This document shows, one piece after another, positions 1 through 8,716 of a DNA stretch of 64,000 bases (its first letter is position 1; every line of letters begins with the position of its first letter). Source of the DNA: Sphingomonas leidyi (lineage in GTDB: Bacteria > Pseudomonadota > Alphaproteobacteria > Sphingomonadales > Sphingomonadaceae); assembly GCF_011761945.1 (NCBI RefSeq), contig NZ_JAASQV010000001.1, forward strand, positions 1,116,001 to 1,180,000. Reading direction: 5' to 3'. Under the pieces are notes generated by a model. The model did no database searches. It saw only the letters and a list, made by a program, of their open reading frames with translations, and had not been told where the DNA came from. The translations under genes and the position numbers were made by a program.

Positions 1-870
1 GTGGGCGAGATGAAGGTGCCGGGCGGCGGCGTCGAGCCGGAGCAGCGCACGGCCACCCAGCGCGTGTCGCTGTGGCATACGCTGCGCAAGCCCGACCTTG
101 CCGAGCGCGACATGTGGGGCATGTCGCCGATCGACCAGATGCTCTGCCGGATCAATTTCCGCCGGGCGAGCTACAAGGGCTTCTTCACCCCGCCCGAGGC
201 CGATCGGCATTCGATCCAGTATCCGGGCTATAATGGCGGGACCGACTGGGGTGGCGTCGCGGTCGATCCGCAGCGCGGAGTGATCGTCGCCAACTACAAC
301 GACATGCCCAACTATGTCCGTCTCGTGCCGCGCGCCGAGGCCGACAGGCTCGGCTGGGCGCCGCGCGACCAGGCGCGGGGCAGGATCGGCGGCGCCGAGG
401 GTGCGGGCGATCCGCAGGCGAACACGCCCTATGCGATCAACGTCAATGCCGGCTGGCGGATGCCGTTCACCGGGCTGCTCTGCAAGCGGCCGCCCTATGG
501 CGGGATCCGCGCGATCGACATGGCCAGCGGCAAGACGATCTGGGACCGCCCCTTCGGCGAGGCGCGCACCAATGGGCCGTTCGGCATTCCCTCGATGCTG
601 CCGGTGACGATCGGCACGCCCAACAATGGCGGCGCGGTGGTGACGGCGGGCGGGCTGATCTTCGTGGCGGCGGCGACCGACAACCTGATCCGCGCGATCG
701 ACCTGAAGACCGGCAAGACGCTGTGGAAAGCGGTGCTGCCGGCGGGCGGGCAGGCGACGCCGATCACCTATGAGGCGAACGGCAGGCAGTATCTGGTCAT
801 CTATGCCGGCGGCCATCATTTCATGGAGACGCCGGTGGGGGACGAGGTAGTGGCCTATGCGCTGCCATGA
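1..870 (+). CDS. C-terminal part of membrane-bound PQQ-dependent dehydrogenase (glucose/quinate type)
   Basis: This is the last 289 residues of a quinoprotein dehydrogenase; the true start lies left of the window and the GTG at base 1 is coincidental. Such enzymes oxidise sugars or polyols in the periplasm with PQQ and pass electrons to ubiquinone. Two beta-propeller blade repeats are visible (AIDMASGKTIWDRPFG near residue 170 and AIDLKTGKTLWKAVLPAGG near 234), and the end GGHHFMETPVGDEVVAYALP is typical of the glucose/quinate/shikimate dehydrogenase group. The N-terminal membrane anchor is not visible, so substrate and symbol cannot be assigned. Family call secure, specificity open. Confidence 0.9.
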   Translation: MGEMKVPGGGVEPEQRTATQRVSLWHTLRKPDLAERDMWGMSPIDQMLCRINFRRASYKGFFTPPEADRHSIQYPGYNGGTDWGGVAVDPQRGVIVANYNDMPNYVRLVPRAEADRLGWAPRDQARGRIGGAEGAGDPQANTPYAINVNAGWRMPFTGLLCKRPPYGGIRAIDMASGKTIWDRPFGEARTNGPFGIPSMLPVTIGTPNNGGAVVTAGGLIFVAAATDNLIRAIDLKTGKTLWKAVLPAGGQATPITYEANGRQYLVIYAGGHHFMETPVGDEVVAYALP

Positions 871-937
871 GCGCCTCGCGGTCTTGCAGGACCGCGGGCG
901 CGCGCTACGCTCCTTGCCGTAGGAAGGAGAGGTCCCC

Positions 938-1138
938 GTGAAGGTAAATGAGGTCCCTGGATTCCCTTGTCCCCAGTGCGGCAAGCTCGTCCATATCGAT
1001 TTTGCGGAGTTTCTGCGCACCGGGGAGGCGACCTGCTCCTATTGCCTGCTTCGCCTTTCCATAGACCGCAAGGCAAGCGATGCGTTCGTCGAAACGATGC
1101 GGAGTCCGCCGATCATGCGGGGCGGCAAGGGCAGGTAA
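938..1138 (+). CDS. Small zinc-ribbon protein, unknown function
   Basis: A 66-residue protein starting at GTG with a strong ribosome site (aggaaggaga, 921-930) seven bases upstream, which decides the start. It carries CPQC at residues 10-13 and CSYC at 33-36, a four-cysteine zinc ribbon resembling a CPxCG small protein. It sits 67 bases after the PQQ dehydrogenase on the same strand and converges with the carboxypeptidase-like gene. No function is assigned; small ribbons of this type can bind nucleic acid or protein, but nothing here decides. Confidence 0.7.
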   Translation: MKVNEVPGFPCPQCGKLVHIDFAEFLRTGEATCSYCLLRLSIDRKASDAFVETMRSPPIMRGGKGR

Positions 1139-1163
1139 GGGCCAGGCCGGCCGGCGCCGGCGT

Positions 1164-2072
1164 TCAGCGCAGCGCCTTCACCTGCGGCGCGCACAGGGCG
1201 ATCGCACGATCGATCATGAAGCTCAGCCGGTCGCGCGCCAGGGCGAGCTCGGCCGGATCCGGGCCCCGGTCGAGCGTCTCGAAGTTGAGATAGGCGAGGC
1301 CGTGCAGCACGGCATAGTTGGAGAGCGAGCCGTCGCTCGTCACCACGCGCTCCTGCACGACGTTGAAATCCGCGCCGACCATCGCGTCTCGGCAAAAGGC
1401 GGCGCCCGGCGGGTCCCTGGCGAGGAAGGTGGCGAATGCGACGGTGTCGTCATCGTCGAACGGCCAGGCCTTCGATATCGAGGGGCTGGGGATCAGCGTA
1501 TCGTCGCAATAGCGGATCGAGATGATCCCGCTGCCCTCCGGATCGCCCTTGTTGCAGTACGAGCCCGCCGTTTCGAAACCCCTGGCGTTGGTATGGAGCG
1601 CGATGATCGGCCAGGCACCGTGCGCCAGATCGGCCAGGATATTGTGCGCATAGCCGGGGAGCGCGGTGTCGAAATTGCGATTGGGGTCGATCGGCCTGCC
1701 GTAATCGACGGCTTCGTTGAGGCGCCTGCCGTCGCCGCCGGGCGCGATGCCGGAGTCGATCGCGATCAGCACGCCGCCATATTTCCGCACGGCCACCAAT
1801 CCGGCTTCGAACCCGGCATTCTCGTTGTCGTGCGGCACGAAGAAGAGCGGTCCCCCGGGGTGTTTCGCATTGGCGATGCGCCACAGGCGCCAGCGCGCAC
1901 GCTCCTCGCGAAATTCCAGGGCCGAGACAGTGAGCCCTTGCCACGCCGCGGGGTCGCGATGCCGGGCGAAGTCGTCGTCCTGCACGGTCAGCGGGTCCAC
2001 GGGCCGTACCGTCGCCGCATCGGGCGGGCTGGCGGCGAACAACGCGGCGGCGGCCAGGGCGGGAAGGCGCAT
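1164..2072 (-). CDS. Secreted M14-like zinc carboxypeptidase family protein
   Basis: A 302-residue exported protein with a Sec signal (MRLPALAAAALFAASPPDAA). Residues H81 and E84 (PHDNE) form an HxxE pair, DPNRNF at 129-134 matches the Asn-Arg substrate-binding motif of M14 metallocarboxypeptidases, and H160 in IIALHTN fits the third zinc ligand. From family knowledge it should trim peptides or amidated substrates in the periplasm; the exact substrate is unknown. The open frame extends far upstream, but the ATG at 2072 is chosen because it overlaps by one base the stop of the upstream serine hydrolase (TGATG) and begins the signal peptide. The two genes are therefore translationally coupled. 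Confidence 0.75.
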   Translation of the reverse strand: MRLPALAAAALFAASPPDAATVRPVDPLTVQDDDFARHRDPAAWQGLTVSALEFREERARWRLWRIANAKHPGGPLFFVPHDNENAGFEAGLVAVRKYGGVLIAIDSGIAPGGDGRRLNEAVDYGRPIDPNRNFDTALPGYAHNILADLAHGAWPIIALHTNARGFETAGSYCNKGDPEGSGIISIRYCDDTLIPSPSISKAWPFDDDDTVAFATFLARDPPGAAFCRDAMVGADFNVVQERVVTSDGSLSNYAVLHGLAYLNFETLDRGPDPAELALARDRLSFMIDRAIALCAPQVKALR

Positions 2073-3481
2073 CAGTCCCTCGGCTGGATCAGGAACTGCT
2101 CGAACTTTCCGTGAAAATCCGGCTCGGCATAGGTGATGGCGATCAGCTTGCGGCCATCGGCATAGACGATGTCGTAGTTGCGATTGACGAACCCGCCGCG
2201 CAGTCGCGGCTTGCCACGCGGCGTGAAGCTCACCGGATCGCCCAGCGCGAAGAGGCTGGTGTAGTAATCCCCGGTTGCCTGGGCAGTGAAATAGTAGCTG
2301 GCGTCCTCGGTGAGTTGCGACCGGTCCAGCGTGCCGGTGCGGAGCTGGTCGAACAGCTTGCGCGCGAGTTGATCGCGATAGAGGTCCGTCGAGATCACGG
2401 GGACGGGCGGGGGAAGCGGATGGAGGAGATCGGTGATCCCGCCGGTGATCGCGTCCTGCGCGCCCCCGAAATCGGCATTGACCAGCGCGACCACGGCGAA
2501 GCGCTTCTCGGGCATCACGAAATTGTCGGAAAGGAAGCCCACGGCTTCGCCGCCATGCTCGACGGTCCTGTCGCCTGCGCGGTTGCCGACCGAGACGCCG
2601 AGGCCATAATGGGTATCGGTGCCGTTGGTGAGCTTGATCGCGGTTTCCTGCGTCGCCCAGTCCTCGGGGCTCAGGATCTTGCGGTCGATCCGGGCGATGT
2701 CCCATTTGGCGAGGTCGCTGGCCGACATGGCGAGCTCGCCCGCCGCCCATAGCCAGCCATGCGCCGCCGGACGGGCCGCACGGACGGGCCCGAGCGCGAA
2801 GCGATGATTGCCCTGCGGGAAGCCCTTGCCCACCGCATAGTCCTGATCCATCGCGTCGATGCCGAGCGGCTTGAAGATCTTCTTCTGGAGATAGTCGAGC
2901 AGCTTCATGCCCGACGCCTTCTCGATGATCAGGCCGGCGACGACATAGCCGGTGTTCGAATATTGCCAGGCGCTGCCCGGTTCGAAATCGAGCGGCTTCT
3001 TCGCCCAGCGATCGAGGATCTGCTGGGGTGTGACCGGCTTCTGCATCGCGGCGAAGTCATAGTCCTGCGGCCAGTAATCCTGGATGCCGGCGGTGTGGCT
3101 GAGCAGCTGGCGGACGCTGATCCGGTCGGCGCCGGTGATGTCGGGCACCCATTTCGACACCTTGTCGTCGAGGCCGAGCTTGCCTTCGTCCTCGAGCAGC
3201 AGGATCGCCGCCGCGGTGAACTGCTTCGAGATCGATGCGATCTGGTACTTCGCCGCCGGGCTGGTCGCCTTCATCCCCGGACCCTGATCGCCATAGGCCT
3301 TGGCGAAGACGATCTTGCCGTCGCGCACGATCGCGACCGAGGCGGAGGGGGCGCCCGACGACTTGAGCGCATCGGCGACGATCGTATCGACCCTGGCGGC
3401 TTCGTCGGCGGTGAGCTGCTGCGCGGCGGCGGGAGTGGCGACGAGAAGGGCGGCGGCGAGGGCGGAGCGAGACCAGGGCAC
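2072..3481 (-). CDS. Secreted serine hydrolase, class C beta-lactamase/PBP-like family
   Basis: A 469-residue protein with a signal peptide ending near ATPAAAQQ. It has the serine penicillin-recognising triad: S83-I-S-K86 (SxxK), YSN in GSAWQYSNTGY near residue 166, and HGG in TVEHGGEAVGF near 313. The catalytic domain ends near 350 and is followed by a roughly 110-residue C-terminal beta-rich extension common in D-aminopeptidase/esterase-like members. It probably hydrolyses peptides, esters or amides in the periplasm rather than acting as a resistance enzyme, although sequence alone cannot exclude lactam hydrolysis. First gene of a two-gene operon with the M14-like peptidase downstream. Confidence 0.88.
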   Translation of the reverse strand: MPWSRSALAAALLVATPAAAQQLTADEAARVDTIVADALKSSGAPSASVAIVRDGKIVFAKAYGDQGPGMKATSPAAKYQIASISKQFTAAAILLLEDEGKLGLDDKVSKWVPDITGADRISVRQLLSHTAGIQDYWPQDYDFAAMQKPVTPQQILDRWAKKPLDFEPGSAWQYSNTGYVVAGLIIEKASGMKLLDYLQKKIFKPLGIDAMDQDYAVGKGFPQGNHRFALGPVRAARPAAHGWLWAAGELAMSASDLAKWDIARIDRKILSPEDWATQETAIKLTNGTDTHYGLGVSVGNRAGDRTVEHGGEAVGFLSDNFVMPEKRFAVVALVNADFGGAQDAITGGITDLLHPLPPPVPVISTDLYRDQLARKLFDQLRTGTLDRSQLTEDASYYFTAQATGDYYTSLFALGDPVSFTPRGKPRLRGGFVNRNYDIVYADGRKLIAITYAEPDFHGKFEQFLIQPRD

Positions 3482-3578
3482 GTGTGGCTATTCCCGTAAC
3501 GATTGCGGTGCAGTCGTTTGTTGAGAATTACGCCGGGGCAGGCAAGATGTCATTGCCGCATATCGGGGAGGACATAGC

Positions 3579-4250
3579 GTGCAGGCATGGCTGACCGGAG
3601 TCCTGATACCCCTGTTCCTGTCGGGACAGGCGGCACAACAGAGTGCGATCGACATCACCGGCTATGACGAAAACGTCATGACGAGTGTCGAAGGTGACAT
3701 CACCGCGGCAATCCTCTGCGATCCCGGCACGTTCCGGCTCTCGATCCGGGCGGCGGACGGCGACTCGCTCGATCGCAGCTATCCCCGGCGAGCGACCGTT
3801 GCCGCCGAGGCGCTCATCCAACCGCTCCCCAATCATGGCGGCGACATGCAGTATCGCGGGGCGCTGACTCGCTATTTCCAGTGCGGCCCCTATTCGATCC
3901 GGCTGACAGGCGGCTTCTACAACGCCAATGTCGAGGGGCAACTGGGCGCCTATCCGGCTTTCCCGATCGTGCAGGTCTTTGCCGACAACCGGATGATCGC
4001 GCCCAATGACCGGCGGCAGGGAATCGCGATTGGAGCGTGTGAGCGCGACAACCGGCTCGCGCCGGAGTGCCCCGGTGACTGGGCCGTCCGGATCGATATC
4101 GCGTACGACGCGAGGCGCGAGAAGGTCGCGGTCGTCGAGCAAGCCCTATCGACGCGCCATCTGGGCGATGATCCCTCTGTCGGCCGCCAGCGCAGCGAGC
4201 GCCGCTACGAGGCGGACAACGCGCTGCTCCTGTGGCGGAAGAGACCTTAG
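3579..4250 (+). CDS. Exported hypothetical protein
   Basis: A 223-residue protein starting at GTG after a good ribosome site (ggggagga, 3565-3572). The N-terminus [20 protein letters not shown] reads as a Sec signal, so the mature protein is periplasmic. Two or three cysteines (ILCDPG, FQCGPY, GACERD, APECPG) could form disulfides. No family recognised. Its stop overlaps the rimO stop by four bases in a convergent arrangement. Beta-strand-like alternation dominates the middle; nothing indicates an enzyme. Confidence 0.65.
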   Translation: MQAWLTGVLIPLFLSGQAAQQSAIDITGYDENVMTSVEGDITAAILCDPGTFRLSIRAADGDSLDRSYPRRATVAAEALIQPLPNHGGDMQYRGALTRYFQCGPYSIRLTGGFYNANVEGQLGAYPAFPIVQVFADNRMIAPNDRRQGIAIGACERDNRLAPECPGDWAVRIDIAYDARREKVAVVEQALSTRHLGDDPSVGRQRSERRYEADNALLLWRKRP

Positions 4251-5578
4251 GCCAGCGGCACGCCGTAGAGGTCATGCTCGTCGGCATCCTCGATCTCGAC
4301 CCGGACGATATCGCCCTGGCCGAGATGCCCGGCGTCGCGCAGGAACACCTCGCCGTCGATCTCCGGGGCATCGGCCTGGCTGCGGCCGGTGGCGCCGCCT
4401 TCCTCGCCGACCTCGTCGATGATCACTTCGAGCGTGCGGCCGATCCTGGCCTGGAGCTTGGCGGCCGAGATCGCCGCGGTCTTCGCCATGATCCGGGCGT
4501 AGCGCTCTTCCTTCACCTCTTCCGGCACCGCGCCGGGCAGGGTGTTGGCCGCCGCACCCTCGACGGGCTCGAAGCGGAACGCGCCGACCCGGTCGAGCTG
4601 GGCCTCGTCGAGCCAGTCGAGCAGGTACTGGAAGTCCGCTTCGGTCTCGCCTGGGAAGCCGACCACGAAGGTCGAGCGGATCGTCAGGTCCGGCGCGATC
4701 TCGCGCCACTTCTTCAGCCGCTCGAGCACCTTGGCTTCGTTCGCCGGGCGCTTCATCGAGCGCAGGACGCTCGGGCTGGCGTGCTGGAACGGGATGTCGA
4801 GATAGGGGAGGATCAGCCCCTCGGCCATCAGCGGGATGACCTGGTCGACATGCGGATAGGGATAGACATAGTGCAGCCGCACCCAGGGCGCGATCCTGCC
4901 GAGCTCGCGGGCGAGGTCGGTCATGTGGGGGATCACGTCCCGGCCCTTCCACAGGCGCGGCTCCTTGCGGATGTCGACGCCGTAGGCCGAGGTGTCCTGG
5001 CTGATGACCAGCAGTTCCTTCGTCCCGGCTTCGACCAGCTTCTCCGCCTCGCGCAGGATCGCGTCGGGACGGCGGCTGACCAGGTCGCCGCGCAGCGCCG
5101 GGATGATGCAGAAGGCGCAGCGATGGTTGCAGCCCTCCGAGATCTTCAGATAGCTGTAATGGCGCGGCGTAAGCTTCAGGCCCGCGTCAGGCACCAGGTT
5201 GACGAAGGGTGAAGGCGGCATCGGGGCCGCCTCGTGCACCGCGCCGACCACTTCCTCATATTGATGCGCACCGGTGACGGCGAGCACGTTGGGGAAACGG
5301 GCGCGGATCGTCTCGGCCTCCTTGCCCATGCAGCCGGTGACGATCACCCGGCCGTTCTCGGCGATCGCCTCGCCGATCGCCTCGAGCGATTCCTCCTTGG
5401 CGCTGTCCAGGAAGCCGCACGTGTTGACCAGCACGACATCGGCGCCGGCATAGTCGGGCGACATCGCATAGCCGTCGCTGCGCAGCTTGGTGAGGATCCG
5501 CTCGCTGTCGACCAGGTTCTTGGGACAGCCGAGCGACACCATGCCCACGCGGGGCGCCTCGGGGAGTTTGGTTGCCAT
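4247..5578 (-). CDS. rimO: Ribosomal protein S12 methylthiotransferase RimO
   Basis: A 443-residue radical-SAM enzyme that adds a beta-methylthio group to the conserved aspartate of ribosomal protein uS12. The N-terminal UPF0004 domain begins at [16 protein letters not shown] and carries the cysteines of the first 4Fe-4S cluster ([25 protein letters not shown]). The radical-SAM CxxxCxxC is CNHRCAFC near residue 150, and a C-terminal TRAM domain follows from about 370. [12 protein letters not shown] and the C-terminal TRAM end separate RimO from the tRNA enzyme MiaB. Stand-alone minus-strand gene with full family length. Confidence 0.97.
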   Translation of the reverse strand: MATKLPEAPRVGMVSLGCPKNLVDSERILTKLRSDGYAMSPDYAGADVVLVNTCGFLDSAKEESLEAIGEAIAENGRVIVTGCMGKEAETIRARFPNVLAVTGAHQYEEVVGAVHEAAPMPPSPFVNLVPDAGLKLTPRHYSYLKISEGCNHRCAFCIIPALRGDLVSRRPDAILREAEKLVEAGTKELLVISQDTSAYGVDIRKEPRLWKGRDVIPHMTDLARELGRIAPWVRLHYVYPYPHVDQVIPLMAEGLILPYLDIPFQHASPSVLRSMKRPANEAKVLERLKKWREIAPDLTIRSTFVVGFPGETEADFQYLLDWLDEAQLDRVGAFRFEPVEGAAANTLPGAVPEEVKEERYARIMAKTAAISAAKLQARIGRTLEVIIDEVGEEGGATGRSQADAPEIDGEVFLRDAGHLGQGDIVRVEIEDADEHDLYGVPLA

Positions 5579-5658
5579 GATTGGCGGGCGACATAGGGAT
5601 TTTCGCCGAAAAAGCTAGGCCGGTGCTTTCCGGGGGGCGATTCGGCCCGCGTTCCGGA

Positions 5659-6015
5659 TCAGCCGGGCGCGCGGAAGATGAACCACGCGCCCGCCGCGAT
5701 CAGCGCGAAGCCGATCAAGTGATTCACCGTGATCTTCTGTCCGAGATAGAGGAGCGAAAAGCCGACGAACACGGTGAGCGTGATCACTTCCTGCATCGCC
5801 TTGAGCTGCGCCGCCGAATAGACTGCGCTGCCCCAGCGATTGGCCGGCACCGCCAGGCAATATTCGACGAAGGCAATGCCCCAGCTTGCCAGGATGACGA
5901 GCAGCAACGGCGCCTGCTTGAACTTCAGATGCCCATACCAGGCGAAGGTCATGAAGACGTTCGAGCCGATCAGCAGCAGGATCGGGACGAGGCGGGCGAA
6001 GAGCATTTCGGGCAT
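5659..6015 (-). CDS. DMT-superfamily small membrane protein (DUF486)
   Basis: A 118-residue integral membrane protein with four predicted helices: roughly 7-25 (VPILLLIGSNVFMTFAW), 34-52, 70-92 and 97-114. The sequence from the KFKQAPLLLVILASWGIAFVEYC region to QKITVNHLIGFALIAAGAWFIF matches the DUF486 family of the drug/metabolite transporter superfamily, which has a single four-helix unit and probably works as a dimer. Transport substrate unknown. Lies between rimO and a Sel1-like gene on the opposite strand. Confidence 0.85.
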   Translation of the reverse strand: MPEMLFARLVPILLLIGSNVFMTFAWYGHLKFKQAPLLLVILASWGIAFVEYCLAVPANRWGSAVYSAAQLKAMQEVITLTVFVGFSLLYLGQKITVNHLIGFALIAAGAWFIFRAPG

Positions 6016-6199
6016 GGCGCGACCATGGCCGCGATGGGGCAGCGGTCAAGATGGAGCCGGCGCGGTTTCCAGGGGTATCCAATCCTCTTGGCCTCGCATC
6101 CGGACCGCGACGCCTGTCATCCCCTTCATTTACGTGGTTGCAAGCAGCTGGTAGCCTGGTTGCGCAAGCATTGGTGCGGGGCGGCAAGGAGCCTGGACG

Positions 6200-6904
6200 G
6201 TGGCCTGCAAGTTGTGCGCATGGTTGTGTCGCTGGCTCTGTGCCGGGCTGGCGGACTCCCTTTTGAAACGGTCCGGTGACTGGGAACGCGCGCATTCCAA
6301 TGACTATGCGCTTTGGCTCGAAGCACCTGTGGAGACGCGCGAGCGGGCGGAGGCCGCGCTTGCGATCTTCGACGCGGATCCTGAAACGGCCCTGCGCACA
6401 TTCCTCGACTTGGCGGAGTCGGGAATGCCCTGGGCGATGGAAGCGGTCGCGGGTTATTATGAACGCGGTACTGTCGTCGCTGCCGATTTCGGGCAGGCGC
6501 AGGACCAGTATCGCCGCGCGATCGAGGCCGGCTCCTGGGCGGCGACGATCGGCTACGCCAAGCTGCTGGCCCGCCATGGTCATTTCGATACTTGCGACAC
6601 GCTGCTGCGAGACTGTGCCGAGCAGGATTTCGTTCCGGCGTGCTTCTGGCTCGCATGGTATCGATTGAAGCGATCTCGTAGCGCCGCGACTTGCCGGGAA
6701 GTGCGGCCCCTGTTGGAGCGTGCCGCCGATGCCGGGCACCCTGCTGCCGAAATAGTCTTGGCCCGGCTGAAATTGCTGGGGAAGTTCGGCTTCCGGGAAA
6801 TTCCGGCCGGCCTCCGGCAGCTTTCCAGGGCGATGGATCGAAGCAGGGCGGATGCTTCCGGAAGGCACATCGCCCTGGAGGGGCGGATTCCCGCCGCCGG
6901 CTAG
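6200..6904 (+). CDS. Sel1-repeat-like protein
   Basis: A 234-residue soluble protein with degenerate Sel1/TPR helical repeats: SGMPWAMEAVAGYYERG and FGQAQDQYRRAIEAGSWAAT are typical alternating alpha-helical pairs, with another near DAGHPAAEIVLARLKLLGKF. Such solenoids mediate protein interaction. The GTG at 6200 follows aagga (6185-6189) but the N-terminus has a cysteine- and tryptophan-rich stretch (CKLCAWLCRWLCAG) that looks poorly conserved, so the real start may be downstream, near the residues SGDWERAHSNDY. Partners unknown. Confidence 0.6.
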   Translation: MACKLCAWLCRWLCAGLADSLLKRSGDWERAHSNDYALWLEAPVETRERAEAALAIFDADPETALRTFLDLAESGMPWAMEAVAGYYERGTVVAADFGQAQDQYRRAIEAGSWAATIGYAKLLARHGHFDTCDTLLRDCAEQDFVPACFWLAWYRLKRSRSAATCREVRPLLERAADAGHPAAEIVLARLKLLGKFGFREIPAGLRQLSRAMDRSRADASGRHIALEGRIPAAG

Positions 6905-6950
6905 CCTCTCGGGTATGGCGGGCGCCCGCCCGGAATGGCATCAGGGCAGG

Positions 6951-7712
6951 ATGGAGATGATTTCCCGAGAGACGCTGCACGCGCAGCTGCGCGCGCTGGG
7001 CGTGCGCGAAGGCGGCGTGCTGCTCGTCCATATGAGCTATCGCGCCGTCCGTCCGGTCGAGGGCGGTCCAGAGGGGTTGGTCGAAGCGCTCACCGAGGTG
7101 CTGGGGCCGGAGGGCACGCTCGCCATGCCCTCGGCGACCGGCGATGACGACGCGCCCTTCGATCCGGCGGCCACGCCCAATCGCGACGATCTGGGCGTCG
7201 TCGCCGACCTGTTCTGGCGCATGCCCGGCGTGCTGCGCAGCGCGCATTTCGACGCGGTCTCGGCACGCGGACCCCAGGCCGAGTGGATCGCCGGGGGCCC
7301 GTTCGTGCTGCCGCCCGCCGCGCCGGGCAGCGCGATCGACCGGATTCGCCAGGCCGGCGGGCAGGTGCTGCTGCTCGGGGTGGGGCATCACGCCAATACG
7401 ATGCTGCACCTGGCCGAGCTCGTCGGCGGCGCGCCCTATCGCAGCGACTTCCACTATATCGATGCCAGTGGCGCCGAAGTGCATTACGGCGAGAATGACA
7501 GCTGCTGCGAGAAATTCGAGCTGGCCAATGCCTGGCTGAAGGCGGAGGGCCTGCTGCGCGAGGGCAGGGTCGGCCATGCCGAGGCACGGCTGATGGATGC
7601 CGAGGATCTGGTGCGGATCGCAGCGGCGAAGGTGCGGGCCGATCCGCTGCTATTCCTCCACGGCGCCGAGGACGGCTGCGAGGAGTGCGACGAGGCGCGC
7701 GCGAGCGTCTAG
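6951..7712 (+). CDS. AAC(3)-family aminoglycoside N(3)-acetyltransferase
   Basis: A 253-residue cytosolic acetyltransferase of the AAC(3) fold. Recognisable segments are LLVHMSYRAVRPVEGG, a VLGPEGTLAMPS strand, LRSAHFDAVSARGPQAEW (the family usually has HP where this has HF), LLLGVGHHANTMLHLAE and the terminal CEEC. Family members transfer acetyl from acetyl-CoA to 3-amino groups of aminoglycosides, but chromosomal copies may act on other amines. ATG 6951 or ATG 6957 are both possible; 6951 is preferred because 6957 would leave almost no room for a ribosome site. It overlaps the stop of the K+ channel gene convergently. Confidence 0.85.
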   Translation: MEMISRETLHAQLRALGVREGGVLLVHMSYRAVRPVEGGPEGLVEALTEVLGPEGTLAMPSATGDDDAPFDPAATPNRDDLGVVADLFWRMPGVLRSAHFDAVSARGPQAEWIAGGPFVLPPAAPGSAIDRIRQAGGQVLLLGVGHHANTMLHLAELVGGAPYRSDFHYIDASGAEVHYGENDSCCEKFELANAWLKAEGLLREGRVGHAEARLMDAEDLVRIAAAKVRADPLLFLHGAEDGCEECDEARASV

Positions 7713-8716
7713 CCGGTCACGATCTCCAGGATCGTGTCCCCGGCCTGCAGCGCGTGCGCTTCGGGCGCCTTGTGGCCAAGCGCCACTCCGCTGCGATAGA
7801 TGCGGACGCCCAGGCCGGTCGCGATCGCCGACAGCGGTTTGCCGACCTCTTCCGGCCGCACCTTGCGCTCGGCAAGCTCGACCGTGCCGTGGATCGAGGC
7901 GAGGTCGGTCAGATAGTCGGCAAGGTGGCGGCCCTGGCACGAACTGGCCAGGAGCAGCCCGGCGAAGCTCACCGGGTTCACCACCGTGGTCGCGCCCGCC
8001 GCCCGCGCCGGCAGCTCATTGTCCTCGTTGCGCACGATCACGCTGATCGGCACGGCTTGCGCCAGGTGCCGCGCCGTGAGCGTAATCAGGATCGAGGTAT
8101 CGTCGCGCCCGGCGCAGACGATCATCGATTCGGCGCTCGCGATGTGCACGTCCTGGAGCACCTGGTCGCGCGTCGCATCCGCCTGCAGGACGATACAGCC
8201 GCGCTCCTCGGCACGGGCGATATTGGCTTCGCTCTGGTCGATCACGACGATGTTGCCCGGATTGCGGCCCCGCGCGATCAGCTCGTCCACGGTTTCCGAA
8301 CCGGTGGTGCCGTATCCCGCCACGATGATGTGCCCCGAAAGGGTCCGCTGGATCACTGCCATACGCCATTTTTCCCAGGTGCGCTTGAGCACGAAATTAT
8401 AGGCGGTGCCGAGGAAGAGCAGCACCACGAAGATGCGGATCGGCGTGACGACGAACGCGTCGAACATCCGCGCCGAATTGCTCACCGGCACGATGTCGCC
8501 ATAGCCGGTCGTGGTTATCGAGATCGACGTGAAGTAGAGGATGTCGAGGAAGCTGACATGCCCGTCGGCCGAATCCTTCAGCCCGTCGCGTTCGATCCAG
8601 TGAACGCCCACCGCCAGCGCGAGCAGGGCCAGCACCGCCAGCACCCGCCATCCGATCGAGGCCCAGACGGGCAAGCTCGACTTGCGCTTCAGCGTGGAAG
8701 GCGGCCTGAGCGCCAT
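7709..8716 (-). CDS. Two-helix potassium channel with RCK/TrkA-N domain
   Basis: A 335-residue inner-membrane ion channel. Helices at about 22-42 and 80-104 surround a pore loop with the selectivity filter TTTGYGD. Residues from about 123 (GHIIVAGYGTTGSETVDELI) form a Rossmann-type RCK/TrkA-N domain that binds nucleotide or cation and gates the pore; a C-terminal TrkA-C-like part follows from about 255. It regulates K+ flux. The start ATG overlaps by one base the stop of the upstream LysM gene (TGATG), so translation is coupled. Confidence 0.92.
   Translation of the reverse strand: MALRPPSTLKRKSSLPVWASIGWRVLAVLALLALAVGVHWIERDGLKDSADGHVSFLDILYFTSISITTTGYGDIVPVSNSARMFDAFVVTPIRIFVVLLFLGTAYNFVLKRTWEKWRMAVIQRTLSGHIIVAGYGTTGSETVDELIARGRNPGNIVVIDQSEANIARAEERGCIVLQADATRDQVLQDVHIASAESMIVCAGRDDTSILITLTARHLAQAVPISVIVRNEDNELPARAAGATTVVNPVSFAGLLLASSCQGRHLADYLTDLASIHGTVELAERKVRPEEVGKPLSAIATGLGVRIYRSGVALGHKAPEAHALQAGDTILEIVTG

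Noticed and set aside
2073..2750. Upstream extension of the M14-like gene frame
   Set aside because: Arg-rich and overlaps the serine hydrolase; the signal peptide starts at 2072.
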